64,000 nt of DNA, taken from the NCBI GenBank assembly GCA_021806045.1, contig JAJZDI010000005.1, positions 119,843-183,842 on the forward strand, written 5' to 3'. The notes under the pieces are model-generated. The model had not been told where the DNA came from. It searched no databases and saw only the letters and a program-made list of their open reading frames with translations. The position numbers and the translations under genes were made by a program. Below, piece after piece: positions 19,390-28,394 of this stretch. The stretch comes from Actinomycetes bacterium. GTDB taxonomy: Bacteria; Actinomycetota; Acidimicrobiia; Acidimicrobiales; RAAP-2. How positions within the stretch are numbered: position 1 is the stretch's first letter; the number at the start of each line of letters is the position of its first letter.

Positions 19390-20745
19390 GGCGAAGAGGC
19401 TGACAGCACCGGGATCGGGTGTACGGGCCAGCCGGATGAGGAGGTCAAGCGGGTCGACGCCTGCTGGGGTGCGGTCCGAAGCGCACTCATGATCGGGACC
19501 TGGGCTGGCGCCTCGCCAGGTGCGCTTGCCGCTCCAGACCTTGCGGCTCACGACGGCGGGGCGGACAGCCTGCTCGCCCTGCTGATTGGTGGCGTCGATG
19601 TCGGGATTGTCGAGGAAGGCGAAGAGGGCGTTGCGCTCGGCGGCGAGGTGCGTGACCAGCCGGCGCTTGGCGTCGAGGGTACGGGCTTCCTTGGCCGGCA
19701 GCTCGATCGGCTCAGCCAGATCTGAGGCGACGCCCCGCGCTTTCCCGCAGCCGGCTCGCGGGCGCCGAGTGCGGCAAGCAGGATCTCCTTCACCTGCCGA
19801 GCGGCACCTCTCGCCCAGCCCGCCAGGTCGGACGATAGCTCGACGCAGCGGCGGGGCAGGTGAGCTGGGCAGTTCTGGTGGGTGGCCTTGTCGTAGCTGC
19901 GGCAGGCGACCCAGCAGTCCCGGACCAGGGTGCCATCGTGGTCCTCGTCGAGCAGCACGGTGGCCGCCTCGAAGCCCCGTCGCTCGGACACGTTGTAGAC
20001 GGGCGCCTCCTTCGGGGCCGCCGCCCACAGCCAGGCACTACGGCCCTCCACCCGCCAGCCGGTCTCGCCCTTCACCACCATGCCGGCATCGTTGAGCTTC
20101 TCGACGATGGCCTCCTGGGCTGGGACGGAATCGCTGCCCGCTTCCTGCGCACCCGGCGAGAGCGCACCAGGAGCGACGGGCACCCCGAAGCGGGAGAGCA
20201 CGGCCGAGGTTTCGCGAAGCTGAGCCCGAGGGCGTAGCGCAACCAAGTGGCAAGCCCACGAGCACGGGGCCCGATCTGACTAGCGGCAGCTTCGAGGCAA
20301 CCGAGGTCTACTCAGGATGTCGACGCTGGAGGCGCTTCTTGCACGACCGGCACCGTCCGATCCCGACGGTGAAGCGGGTGACGATCGGCCGGGCGTCACG
20401 CAGCTCGCAGGAGAACTGCTCGGCTTCCCGCTCGAAGACCACCCCACCGCCGTAGTCGGGGCGGTACGTGGGCATCGGTGTAGCGAGCTCCCGGTCGACC
20501 GGCCCCACCGGTACGCCTCGATGACCGTGACGTCCGTGGTCCTTCCCCGAACGGCGACACGGACGAGCCGGCTCCGCTGCCGGGTCACCCTTGGAGAGCG
20601 GTGCCGCCTGGCGTTCCCCCGAACGCCGCCTGTCTTCCAGCAACGTCTCCTGCTCGGCGACGGAGCCGCTCACGGAGATGACCGCGGCCCGGAGAGCGGA
20701 CAGCAGAACTGGCGGAGCGATGGTCGCGAGCTCATCAAACGTAGT
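19390..20745 (-). pseudogene. IS66-family transposase, decayed by frameshifts and an amber codon
   Basis: Pieces of one IS66 transposase lie in order on the minus strand in three frames. 20745-20311 gives the N-terminus and zinc-finger region (LLEDRRRSGERQAAP, then RFTVGIGRCRSCKKRLQRRHPE), ended by TAG at 20308-20310 where relatives have a Gln codon (HPEQTS). 20246 to about 19700 gives the catalytic start (GWRVEGRSAWLW, LVRDCWVACRSYDKATHQNCPAH). About 19690 to 19390 gives the C-terminus (DATNQQGEQAVRPAVVSRKVWSGKRTWRG). The normal stop is also lost (TGA to TGG). At least two frameshifts plus the amber codon make it inactive. It abuts the acyl-AMP ligase gene. Confidence 0.88.
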
Positions 20746-22459
20746 GATCCCATAGGACCCGGCGCCGAGGCTTCCCACTCGAGGTCCGCACAAACGATCC
20801 CGCCGGCAGGCGGCGCACGAGCACCGAGGTCGTCGGCGCAAGCCGCCTGATGGTGTCGTGGGCCAGCGCAACGGCGGCCTCCCGTTCCTCCTCAAGCAAC
20901 ACCAGAACAGTCGGCGTGGTGTCCACGAGGCCAAGTGTGACAACGACCTTGTGCGGTTGGAGGCCGGCATGGACGAGGGCGAGCTCCAGGTCCTCGGCGA
21001 ACACGGGACGGCCTCGGACCTTCAGGGCGTCGCCCATTCGACCGATCAGGTACAACTCCTCGTCAACCAGGACTCCGGCGTCGCCTGTGAACAGTCGGCC
21101 TTCCTCGAAGCGCGTCGACGACAAGGGGTTGCCATCGTGCCAGTAGCCGGCGGCCACTGACGCTCCTTCAACCACCACTTCGCCGACCGTCCCATCGGGG
21201 AGCTCCTCTCCGGACTCCGAGACGACCCTCACGATGGTGCCCGACAGGGCTCTGCCGCATGTCAGGATGCCACTGGTGTCCAGAGGATCGCTTCTTCTCT
21301 CAATGACCTTCGTACCACCGGCATTCAATCGGATTGTCCCCAGCGGATCACCGGGTCGGACTCCCGTGACAGCGAGGGTCGACTCAGCCAGGCCGTATGC
21401 GGGGAGCAACGCGCCGGGGCGGAGCCCGATGGCGCCCAGAGCCGCCTGAGCGCGTTGCAACAACCGCGGATCAGTCCGCTCAGCTCCCAGCACGATTCCC
21501 TGCACCGACGACAGGTCGAGCCCACTGCAATCGTCCATTCTGGCGCGTCGCAGTAGATAGCCGAGACCGAAACTGGGCATGGCGCTGAATGCGGCACCGT
21601 GCTCAGAGAAGCACTGCACATACCGTCCAGGGTCGGCGATGAAAGCTGTGGGGGACATCGACCACAGGTCGGATCCACAGCAGATAGGGGCCAAGAGGCA
21701 ACCGACGAGGCCCATGTCGTGGTGGACGGGGAGCCACGAGGCGACGGGGAGCCCTGGTGAGAATCCCAACCACCGAGCGATGGCGTTGATATTGGCCTCG
21801 AGGGCGCTCGCCGGGACGGCCACGCCCTTGGCCAAGCTGCTGGAACCCGACGTGAATTGCAGCAGCGCGATCCGGGCGGGGTCCCGGACGGGGTCGGTCC
21901 CCTCCACGTTCGGGTTGCTGGGGGAGCGGTCAGGGGGCCGGGGCGAGGAGCTCGCCATCACCCCGCTCGCTCTGCGACCTTCTGCCGCCACAGCTTCAGA
22001 GCTGACGACCGGGATGGCGCGGGGCCCCGTGGCGGCGGCAGTGGCAGCTATGGCCACGATCTCGCCGGCATTCTCGGGGTCGGTCACGACCATCCGGGGA
22101 CTGCCCGACATGAGCACGCCTTCAAGATGTCGAAGATAGGTGGTTCGGTCCTCGTACGCGGTCCGGGGAGCAACCGGGGAAGGGATCGCCCCCCGCAACA
22201 GAGTCCCGAAGAACGACGCTATGAACCGGGCGCTCCCCGGGAGGACGGTCATCACGACATCGCCAGCTCCCACGCCCATCTGCTCCAGCCCGGCCGCCGC
22301 CTCCCGCACGTCGCCGGCCAGCCGGTCGTATGCGACGAACTCCCAGGTGCCGTCGTCGGAGGCAAAATGGACGCCGCGCTGAGGATCGGGCTGATCGAGC
22401 CAATCGAGCAGACGCCGTTCAAGCCTGCTGCCTGGTCGCATCTCGATAGGCCCGGGCAT
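20735..22459 (-). CDS. Fatty acyl-AMP ligase (FAAL)-type adenylating enzyme
   Basis: This 574-residue ANL-superfamily enzyme activates a fatty acid with ATP. The P-loop is LQFTSGSSSLAKGV, followed by FAAL signatures WLPVHHDMGLVG and MSPTAFIADPGRYVQ. YGLAESTLAVT is the adenylate-binding A5-type motif, LFTGDAGVLVDEELYLIGRMGD is A7-A8, and the terminal SSGKPRRR carries the catalytic Lys. FAALs pass acyl-AMP to acyl carrier proteins, not to CoA. The ATG at 22459 follows AAAGGGAG. It is divergent from an ACP gene 350 bases away, its likely acceptor. The 3' end runs into the dead IS66. FAAL over FACL is judged by motifs only. Confidence 0.85.
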   Translation of the reverse strand: MPGPIEMRPGSRLERRLLDWLDQPDPQRGVHFASDDGTWEFVAYDRLAGDVREAAAGLEQMGVGAGDVVMTVLPGSARFIASFFGTLLRGAIPSPVAPRTAYEDRTTYLRHLEGVLMSGSPRMVVTDPENAGEIVAIAATAAATGPRAIPVVSSEAVAAEGRRASGVMASSSPRPPDRSPSNPNVEGTDPVRDPARIALLQFTSGSSSLAKGVAVPASALEANINAIARWLGFSPGLPVASWLPVHHDMGLVGCLLAPICCGSDLWSMSPTAFIADPGRYVQCFSEHGAAFSAMPSFGLGYLLRRARMDDCSGLDLSSVQGIVLGAERTDPRLLQRAQAALGAIGLRPGALLPAYGLAESTLAVTGVRPGDPLGTIRLNAGGTKVIERRSDPLDTSGILTCGRALSGTIVRVVSESGEELPDGTVGEVVVEGASVAAGYWHDGNPLSSTRFEEGRLFTGDAGVLVDEELYLIGRMGDALKVRGRPVFAEDLELALVHAGLQPHKVVVTLGLVDTTPTVLVLLEEEREAAVALAHDTIRRLAPTTSVLVRRLPAGSFVRTSSGKPRRRVLWDHYV

Positions 22460-22811
22460 CGTCTCCCTTTCCGAGGGGCAGTCACGGACGCGTCACCACC
22501 ACCTTCCGTGGAACACCGGACCGCCAGGAGCAGATTCTGACCGAACCCGTGCGCACATGCCAACGCTGCCCTGATCATCGACGGCGCTCAACCCAGCGTC
22601 GAATCGAGCGTGACAACGCCCATCGTGCGAAAGCAATCTGGATTCTTGACACCCATTGGGGCACTCGCTACAGTCAACCCGCCCGGGTCGGATTGCGACC
22701 CGGTGCGGCGGTTCGAATTAAGCGGTTGTGGCGGTGGGGTCGAGTGCCCCAACTTCTGTGACAGTCGGTCGTATTCGGCGCGCCTTGTGTCTTCGCGGAA
22801 CGGAGGAATAC
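22460..22811. other. Divergent promoter region between FAAL and ACP genes
   Basis: These 352 bases hold no convincing gene. On the plus strand they contain a near-consensus promoter at 22646-22674. The region is visibly less GC-rich than the chromosomal genes on either side. Confidence 0.6.
22646..22674 (+). promoter_or_regulatory. Sigma-70-type promoter for the ACP operon
   Basis: TTGACA at 22646-22651, a 17-nt spacer, and TACAGT at 22669-22674. It is the best -35/-10 pair I see in the window and would give a leader of about 130 nt before the ACP start. Confidence 0.65.
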
Positions 22812-23135
22812 GTGATCGAATCCGAGGGCCGTCCCGGATCGAAATTGCTCGACGACAAGGCATCGTTCTGTTCCTTCATCCAGGGGGAATTTGATCTTCC
22901 TGAACGCCCAGATGGGCGCGATCGCCTGGTCGAAGACCTCGGCTTCGACTCCTTTCTACTGCTGGAGCTCGTCGTCGTTATCCACGAGGCATTTGGACGC
23001 TCCTCCACGACCGGGCCCAAGCCAGCAGGAGAATATCCGATCCTGACTACTGTCGATGACGCGCTTGCCTACGCGTTTGATACTGCTGCAGCATCCGGTG
23101 AAGCGGAGGCTACAGCCGTCCGTGCAGCGCAGTGA
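22812..23135 (+). CDS. Acyl carrier protein-like protein
   Basis: This 107-residue protein has the phosphopantetheine attachment site in DRLVEDLGFDSFLLLELVVVIHEAFG, with Ser47 as the carrier residue in the GFDSF form. The GTG at 22812 follows CGGAGGAATAC, an ideal ribosome-binding site; the frame is open further upstream. Its final GTGA overlaps the next gene by 4 bases. With the divergent FAAL it forms a plausible loading pair: acyl-AMP to ACP. The rather long first helix and low GC set it apart from a housekeeping AcpM. Confidence 0.8.
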   Translation: MIESEGRPGSKLLDDKASFCSFIQGEFDLPERPDGRDRLVEDLGFDSFLLLELVVVIHEAFGRSSTTGPKPAGEYPILTTVDDALAYAFDTAAASGEAEATAVRAAQ

Positions 23136-23575
23136 ACAGCTACGCCACAGATGCCCGCTCCTACTCTGCATGCAACGATCGCAGGGACGATCGGATTGGG
23201 CTGGTAAGCGAGTTTGTGGACCGAGTCCTCAACGATCACAGCCGAGAAGCACTCCACGCACTAGTTGCGGCGAACTTTGTGGACCACCACCCCATCGTCT
23301 TCGGCAACCAATACCCGGACCAGCCGGTCGCGGGTTCGCTTACGACGATGCAAACATTGATCGAGGCACTCGATCACCCGTCTGCGGATCTCACCTTCCA
23401 TCTCGAGGACGCCTTCGCCACCGGAGATCGGGTCGCTTACCGACTCTTCGGCTCCGGTCAAGTCGAGGGACCCGCCGTCCCCGTCACCTTGCTCTGCGAG
23501 TCGGTCGGCATCTTCCGCATTGAGAACGACCGCCTCGCTGAACGCTGGGGACCCATCAGCGTGGCACCGGTATGA
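23132..23575 (+). CDS. SnoaL-like / NTF2-fold protein
   Basis: This 147-residue protein has the NTF2-like layout of SnoaL proteins: an N-terminal helix VSEFVDRVLNDHSREALHALVAANFVDHHP, a middle segment TMQTLIEALDHPSADLTFHLEDAFATGDRVAYRLFGSG, and a closing strand IFRIENDRLAERWGPIS. The family includes polyketide cyclases and small-molecule isomerases, but many members are uncharacterised. It is coupled by 4-base overlaps to the ACP gene before it and the GNAT gene after it. A role in tailoring a carrier-bound product is an inference from context. Confidence 0.75.
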   Translation: MNSYATDARSYSACNDRRDDRIGLVSEFVDRVLNDHSREALHALVAANFVDHHPIVFGNQYPDQPVAGSLTTMQTLIEALDHPSADLTFHLEDAFATGDRVAYRLFGSGQVEGPAVPVTLLCESVGIFRIENDRLAERWGPISVAPV

Positions 23576-24243
23576 CGGGCATCACGCCCGTCGCGGAGTT
23601 TGCCGTGCCACCAACGGAGCCTTCTGATCTGCTATTACCGGCTGAGGTGCGGGCGTTCCGGACGGGACGCTGGGTCCGCATGGTTCCCGTAGAGCATAGC
23701 CATATCGACTTCCTCTACAGTCTCGTTTGCGACGAGTGGACGGGGCCGCGTTGGCGGTACCTCGGGGCGGTCCCACCTCGTGAGCAGTTCCAGACGGAAA
23801 TGTCACAAGGACTGCTTGCCCAGTTCGTGGTGGTGGAGCGAGCCACCGGCCAGCCAGTCGGCCATGTTCAAGCGTACAATCCTGATATCAATGCGGGCGT
23901 AGCCTCCCTTGCAGCCGCAATGGCTCCAGCTGCTCACCGGACTGGAATCGGTATAGAGGCTGGCTATCTCTTTGCTCAATATCTGTTTCAGACATTCAGG
24001 CTTCGAAAGCTCTATATCGAGGTACCCAGCTTTAATCTGCCGCTGCTTCGCGGCGCCATTGCCGCGGTCGGGCGCCTCGAAGGCGTGTTGAAGGGCCATG
24101 TGTACTACGACGGCCGCTTTTGGGATCGGCATGTCGTTGCCATCTACAGAGAAGATCTCGCCGACAAATCCATGCGGGACGTGCTCCGTCAGCGCGACCT
24201 CACGCGGCCGGATAGGCGTCCAACCGACGGCCCGGCTGCATAA
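23572..24243 (+). CDS. GNAT-family N-acyltransferase (RimJ/RimL-like)
   Basis: This 223-residue protein shows the GNAT fold: VRMVPVEHSHIDFLYSL at the N-terminus, FVVVERATGQPVGHVQAYNPD for the central strands, APAAHRTGIGIEAGYLFAQYLF in place of the acyl-CoA-binding Q/RxxGxG/A loop, and LRKLYIEVPSFNLPLLRGAIAAVG with GHVYYDGRFWDRHVVAIYRED typical of RimL-type members. It begins ATGA over the previous stop. In this operon the acyl donor could be acyl-ACP made by the FAAL, giving an N-acylated product; this is inference. The codon use and GC content differ from the flanking chromosome. Confidence 0.75.
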   Translation: MTGITPVAEFAVPPTEPSDLLLPAEVRAFRTGRWVRMVPVEHSHIDFLYSLVCDEWTGPRWRYLGAVPPREQFQTEMSQGLLAQFVVVERATGQPVGHVQAYNPDINAGVASLAAAMAPAAHRTGIGIEAGYLFAQYLFQTFRLRKLYIEVPSFNLPLLRGAIAAVGRLEGVLKGHVYYDGRFWDRHVVAIYREDLADKSMRDVLRQRDLTRPDRRPTDGPAA

Positions 24244-24419
24244 AGTAGGAAAGGATGCGCCCCTCGATCCTGACGTAAAGAGTTCCGTAGATTAGCTCAG
24301 TTCCCGATTCACTCGGGGGTAAACAGCCGCCGTCAACGCGCCGTATCGCCATCGCTGGTGCGCTACGAAGCGGAGTAATAGTTCGGCACTGACTTCAAGT
24401 TCAAAGGATCAGATCTATT

Positions 24420-24911
24420 ATGCGACGATATTCTGAGAAAGCTCTGAAAGTTGCAGTGGCAGGTGCGGCAACCGCGGCACCCATCGGTGCGGGAGTGCAG
24501 TTTGCTTCTCAGGGGTCTGCGGTTGCAGCGGCCACCGGTTGCGCCCCCCCGTCCAGGTACCAGGTGACCTATTTTCAGGCTTGTATTGCAACGGGGCCGA
24601 ACAGCACTGGTCTCTATGTTGACTCGCTTCATGGCTGGGGTATGGTGCAAGCAACGTGCTACAGTGGGGTCTGCCTCTTTGCGAATCCCGGTAAGTACCA
24701 TGTAAGCATTAATGCGCCGGGCGGCAATGTCTTGGTCAATGGTCCCACGATTGATGTTCAGAGTAATGCCTCTCCGACCATAGTGAGTGGTCCGACTTGG
24801 ACGGCTAACAAGAACGTGCCGGCGGGCAATTACTGCTCAGATCTCTGGTACCAAGATGGTCCCAGCCATTGGTCCTTGGCGACGGCGGCCTGCATCGACG
24901 TGCACTCCTGA
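24420..24911 (+). CDS. Secreted six-cysteine protein of unknown function
   Basis: This 163-residue protein has a signal peptide (MRRYSEKALKVAVAGAATAAPIGAG..., cleavage likely near residues 35-39, at SAVAAA). The mature part holds six cysteines (41, 55, 80, 85, 139, 158), enough for three disulfides. It is rich in Gly, Ser, Asn and aromatic residues and predicted to be all beta. Segments such as LYVDSLHGWGMVQATCYSG and GKYHVSINAPGGNVLVNGP match no family I recognise. It stands alone between the GNAT gene and the ABC operon, 176 bases after the former. Its low GC fits acquired DNA. Confidence 0.6.
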   Translation: MRRYSEKALKVAVAGAATAAPIGAGVQFASQGSAVAAATGCAPPSRYQVTYFQACIATGPNSTGLYVDSLHGWGMVQATCYSGVCLFANPGKYHVSINAPGGNVLVNGPTIDVQSNASPTIVSGPTWTANKNVPAGNYCSDLWYQDGPSHWSLATAACIDVHS

Positions 24912-25003
24912 GGCATACGAAAACGATCGTGCAAGTACTGTGGGGTCGAGCACCTGACGAACAAGAGTCGGGACTCGACCCCACAGATGATGCTGGAGGG
25001 CTG

Positions 25004-26005
25004 ATGCCGTTGTTGTCGAACGTCGGCAGTGCGGACGACGTGGCGATCCGTGCCCGGGACCTCTGCAAGCATTTCGGCACTACCGCTGCTGTGCGAGGAT
25101 GTTCCTTTGACGTCCGCTTCGGTGAGGTGACGGGCTTCCTGGGTCCCAATGGAGCCGGAAAGACGACCACGCTGAAGTTGATCGTGGGTCTGCTCAAGCC
25201 GTCGCAGGGATCAGTTCTCGTCGCAGGGCGGCCGTTCGCCGTCCATCGGCGACCGGCTGCCGTGCTCGGCTCGATGTTCGAGCAGGCTGGGTTCTTTCCG
25301 GGCTGCAGTGCACGGGCGCACGCCCGGATCGTCGCTGACGCTGTCGGGGTCTCCGGGCGCAGGGTGGAAGAGGTCCTCGACATCGTGGGCCTCGCCGCCG
25401 TGGCACGGCGTCCAGTGCGTGCCTTGTCGCTTGGCATGCGGCAACGCCTGTCGCTGGGAGTGGCCCTGCTCGCCGATCCGCCGATCCTCCTTCTGGACGA
25501 GCCGACAAACGGGCTCGACCCTGAGGGCATTGCCTGGTTCCGCGCGTTTGCCCGTGCCCAGGCTGCCCGGGGGCGAGCGGTCTTCATCGCCTCTCACCTC
25601 CTTGCGGAAATGGCACAGAGCATTGACCACGTCGTCGTGGTGGCCGAGGGCCAGATCCGTGCCGATTGCTCGCTGTCAGAGTTCATCGCGTCGGGTGCTG
25701 TCAGCACCGAGGTCCGTACGGACCGCCCCGAGGTCCTGGCGGCGGCACTCCGAGATCGCGGCTACGACGTACATGAGGTCGCGGCGACCCCCGGTCTCCT
25801 CGTGATTGCAGGAAAGGTCGCCGACGAGGTCGGCCGGATCGCGGCAATGGCGGGAACGCCGGTGCTCGCCCTCGGCATCCGCGAGCCCTCGCTCGAGGCC
25901 ATCTACATGGCCCACACTTCGGGAGCGAGCCTGCCGATGACCGCGGGTTCCCTCGACCTGTGGGGTGCGGCGAGGGACTCGACCGGGTCGGCCGACCGCC
26001 GATGA
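25004..26005 (+). CDS. ABC transporter ATP-binding protein (ABC-2 type)
   Basis: This 333-residue ATPase has Walker A GFLGPNGAGKTTTLKLI, a signature motif in the unusual form LSLGMRQRLSLGVAL, Walker B ILLLDEPTNGLDPEG and the H-loop FIASHLL. The C-terminal region of about 90 residues after the nucleotide-binding domain is the extension common in DrrA/CcmA-type exporters. The ATG at 25004 follows GGAGGG. Its stop overlaps the first permease gene by 4 bases. Together with two permeases it forms a complete exporter. The substrate is unknown; a product of the FAAL operon or a bacteriocin-like peptide are possibilities by context. Confidence 0.9.
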   Translation: MPLLSNVGSADDVAIRARDLCKHFGTTAAVRGCSFDVRFGEVTGFLGPNGAGKTTTLKLIVGLLKPSQGSVLVAGRPFAVHRRPAAVLGSMFEQAGFFPGCSARAHARIVADAVGVSGRRVEEVLDIVGLAAVARRPVRALSLGMRQRLSLGVALLADPPILLLDEPTNGLDPEGIAWFRAFARAQAARGRAVFIASHLLAEMAQSIDHVVVVAEGQIRADCSLSEFIASGAVSTEVRTDRPEVLAAALRDRGYDVHEVAATPGLLVIAGKVADEVGRIAAMAGTPVLALGIREPSLEAIYMAHTSGASLPMTAGSLDLWGAARDSTGSADRR

Positions 26006-26850
26006 CGGTGCCAAACGTTCACCTGGGTCTTCCCCGGGCGGAGCTCCGGAAGCTCGTCATGCTCCGATGGACATGGGTGGCAGCGGGAGTGGGGGTCCTG
26101 CTCGCCGCCGGCACGGCCGGAATTCTGGCCGCCCGGAGCGGGGTCCCGAACTTCCCCGGGTCGGTGCATGTCATCCACCCTGACGTGGCCGCCAGGCTGC
26201 AAGAACAGGCAGATGCGGGTTCGCTCGCCGAGTACGGAGCGATCATATTCGGAGTCGTCGGAGGGACGATCGAGTGGCGGGCTCGGACCTGGGCCGTGAG
26301 CCTCACCGCCCGCCCAAGACGGTGGGACGTCGTGGTGGTGAAGTTCGTCGTTGCGTTCTTCGGCGGTGCCGCTATCGGCGTGGCTGGCACGATGGCTGCC
26401 GGGGCTGTCGCCTCCGCCTTCGTTCCTCACGACGCCCGGGTGTTCCACCTCCAACACGCCGCTGGAGCGCCGACGATCTCGATGCTTTGGCACGCTGTTG
26501 CCACCACAGCTCCTGGGACCGCACTGGCCTGCGGGTTGCTCGCTACCCTATGGAGCGCCATAGGCCTCCTCGTCCGTTTGCCGGCACTCGCCGTCACGGG
26601 AGCAGTGGCCTATGCCGTCGGCCTGCGTTGGTATCTGGCTGAAGCAGCGCCGAACCTGGCGCGCTGGCTGCCGGAATGGGCGAGTCAGGGCTTCGCCCAG
26701 TCTCCCCAAGCGTTGACGATCGCTGCCATAAGCGGCAGCAATCAGACGGCGACACCGAGCGCCGTCGCCGGAGCGGTGGTCGTCACAGCCGTGGTGATTG
26801 TGGCTGCGGTTGCAGCGGCCCTGTCGATCAGACGGACAGAGCGCGCGTGA
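26002..26850 (+). CDS. ABC-2 type transporter permease
   Basis: This 282-residue membrane protein shows about six hydrophobic segments: WTWVAAGVGVLLAAGTAGILAA, IIFGVVGGTIEWRARTW..., VVVKFVVAFFGGAAIGVAGTMAAGAVA, TALACGLLATLWSAIGLLV, LAVTGAVAYAVGL and VAGAVVVTAVVIVAAVAAAL. A large outside loop precedes the second segment, as in ABC-2 permeases. Its ATG overlaps the ATPase stop, and its TGA overlaps the next permease's GTG. It would pair with the following gene as the membrane half of the exporter. Confidence 0.82.
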   Translation: MTVPNVHLGLPRAELRKLVMLRWTWVAAGVGVLLAAGTAGILAARSGVPNFPGSVHVIHPDVAARLQEQADAGSLAEYGAIIFGVVGGTIEWRARTWAVSLTARPRRWDVVVVKFVVAFFGGAAIGVAGTMAAGAVASAFVPHDARVFHLQHAAGAPTISMLWHAVATTAPGTALACGLLATLWSAIGLLVRLPALAVTGAVAYAVGLRWYLAEAAPNLARWLPEWASQGFAQSPQALTIAAISGSNQTATPSAVAGAVVVTAVVIVAAVAAALSIRRTERA

Positions 26851-27653
26851 CTCCTGGCGGGCCGTCGATGGATGGCCGGCGCCACGTAGTGCGGGCCGAG
26901 TGGCGAAAGGTCGCCTGGGCCAAGAGCACGTGGGCACTCGTCACCGCGACCGGGTTGGCCGGCGGGCTGGCCGGGGCGGTGAACGCCTTCCATGAGCGGC
27001 TGCTGCCGGGTGCCTCTGCCGGAGCGCTCGTCGCACCGGCGGCGGCCAGCGAGCTGTTCGCCGCGATCCTCTGCGTGCTCGTACTCAGTGCTGAAGATGT
27101 TCACCATACGTGGACCACGACCCTCGTGGTCGTGCCGCAGCGCGCCCTACTTCTTGGCGCCAAGTGGAGCGTCGGTCTGACCGGTGCTGCGGCGTTCGCT
27201 GTCGTGTCGCTGAGCGGTTGCGTGCTCGGCGTCGAGGCCGAGGGCCTCCTCTTCCCGGTTGTCGGGCATATCTCGATGAGCACGCTCATGGTCGCCGCCA
27301 GCTCGGAGCTCCTGCGAATCATGCTGGCCGTCGTCGTTGTCGCCTCCGTCTGGATGGGGGTCGCCACGATCTGGCCGAATCGCTCCGCGGTCCTGACGCT
27401 GCTGGTGGCCTGGGAGCTGGCGGTGGCGAACCTGCTGGCCCTGAGCGACCCTGGGGTGGCCAAGTGGGTGCCCGAGGGGATTGTGCAGGTGATCGCTCCT
27501 CCGGTCCTCATGGTGAATCTCGTCGACCAGATGAACCACGGAACGCTCGTCTCGGTGCCGGTCGCAGCTGCGTACCTGACGGGCTTGCTGGCAACCCTTG
27601 CTGCCGTCGGTGCCTGGCGGTTCGTGAGCCGTGACGACTTCGAAAAGCGATGA
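26847..27653 (+). CDS. ABC-2 type transporter permease (second)
   Basis: This 268-residue membrane protein is distantly like its neighbour, with about six hydrophobic segments (for example STWALVTATGLAGGLAGAV, LFAAILCVLVLSAEDV, LTGAAAFAVVSLSGCVLG, ILLAVVVVAS-like and VAAAYLTGLLATLAAVGAWRFV). The GTG at 26847 overlaps the preceding stop; an ATG at 26868 in frame is an alternative start. It completes an ATPase-permease-permease operon. Just after its stop two copies of a 17-bp direct repeat mark the start of the mobile-element debris. Confidence 0.8.
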   Translation: MTPGGPSMDGRRHVVRAEWRKVAWAKSTWALVTATGLAGGLAGAVNAFHERLLPGASAGALVAPAAASELFAAILCVLVLSAEDVHHTWTTTLVVVPQRALLLGAKWSVGLTGAAAFAVVSLSGCVLGVEAEGLLFPVVGHISMSTLMVAASSELLRIMLAVVVVASVWMGVATIWPNRSAVLTLLVAWELAVANLLALSDPGVAKWVPEGIVQVIAPPVLMVNLVDQMNHGTLVSVPVAAAYLTGLLATLAAVGAWRFVSRDDFEKR

Positions 27654-28394
27654 GTGTGTCACCCGCCAGCATGGGACCGCCTTTCCGCCACCAGCATGGG
27701 ACCGCCTCGTCTCCCATTGTGCTTCCGCCCGTAGTGTTTCCGGGCCGGCACGGCGATGTCACTCCGTGGGCCTCGTGCGGATCCCCGGCGCCTTGTCGAC
27801 GGCACTCTCCGATCCGATTCGCGGCTTCTGCTGTTTGGTGCGGGGCCCCTACGTGGTGGGGCCTCGGACAGGCCGTACGGCTTGCACGTGGGTGGCACCG
27901 GGGTGATCCTCGGTGAGTTCCTGGCCGGACGGTCGTCTGACCGGCACCGGCTTCCTTCGGCACGCGGAAGTACCGCTCCACTTCTATCGGCTCAGCTCTG
28001 TGATGCGGCGGGTCCTGATCGACGAGCGGACGTGGCGCCCATTCGCCCTCGTACCCGCACACGGTGTTCGGGCTGAGGTACTGCCAACGGTTGCGCTTCC
28101 ATCCCCCGATGGCGACGATGATCGTCAACTGGTCGGTCACGGGCGCGCCGGCGGTGAGAGGACCGCGGGTGCCGGCAGGTGTTTGAGGGAGCGTCCCTAC
28201 TCGGCAACCAGCCGGGACAGCTCCCAACTGGCCGGTCGCTTGGCCCCATGGCACCTGATGCTTCGGTGCTGCACCCGCCCTCGGTCGTCCCGGCCGACGA
28301 AGACCTGTACCTCCGACGCTCCGGTGCGCGTACTTGGATGCCGGGGCGTGACCGGTCGCTCATCGGCGTATACGCAGTGGTGACCGTGGGGATT
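27654..28394. other. Mobile-element debris without an intact gene
   Basis: These 740 bases contain only out-of-context frames. A minus-strand segment near 28000-28150 reads VTDQLTIIVAIGGWKRNRWQYLSPNTVCGYEGEW in one frame, which I cannot assign. The rest has no protein or RNA I can support. It lies just downstream of the second IS66 fragment and is probably the remains of several insertions. Confidence 0.5.
27666..27707. repeat. Direct repeat, 17 bp, two copies
   Basis: CCAGCATGGGACCGCCT occurs at 27666-27682 and 27691-27707, a 25-bp period. It follows the permease stop at once and resembles the multi-repeat ends of some insertion sequences, but no element is recognised. Confidence 0.7.

Noticed and set aside
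27508..28254. 248-codon minus-strand frame next to the second IS66 fragment
   Set aside because: It overlaps the end of the ABC permease and joins unrelated stretches. I could not match any part to a family with confidence, so it is described only as debris.
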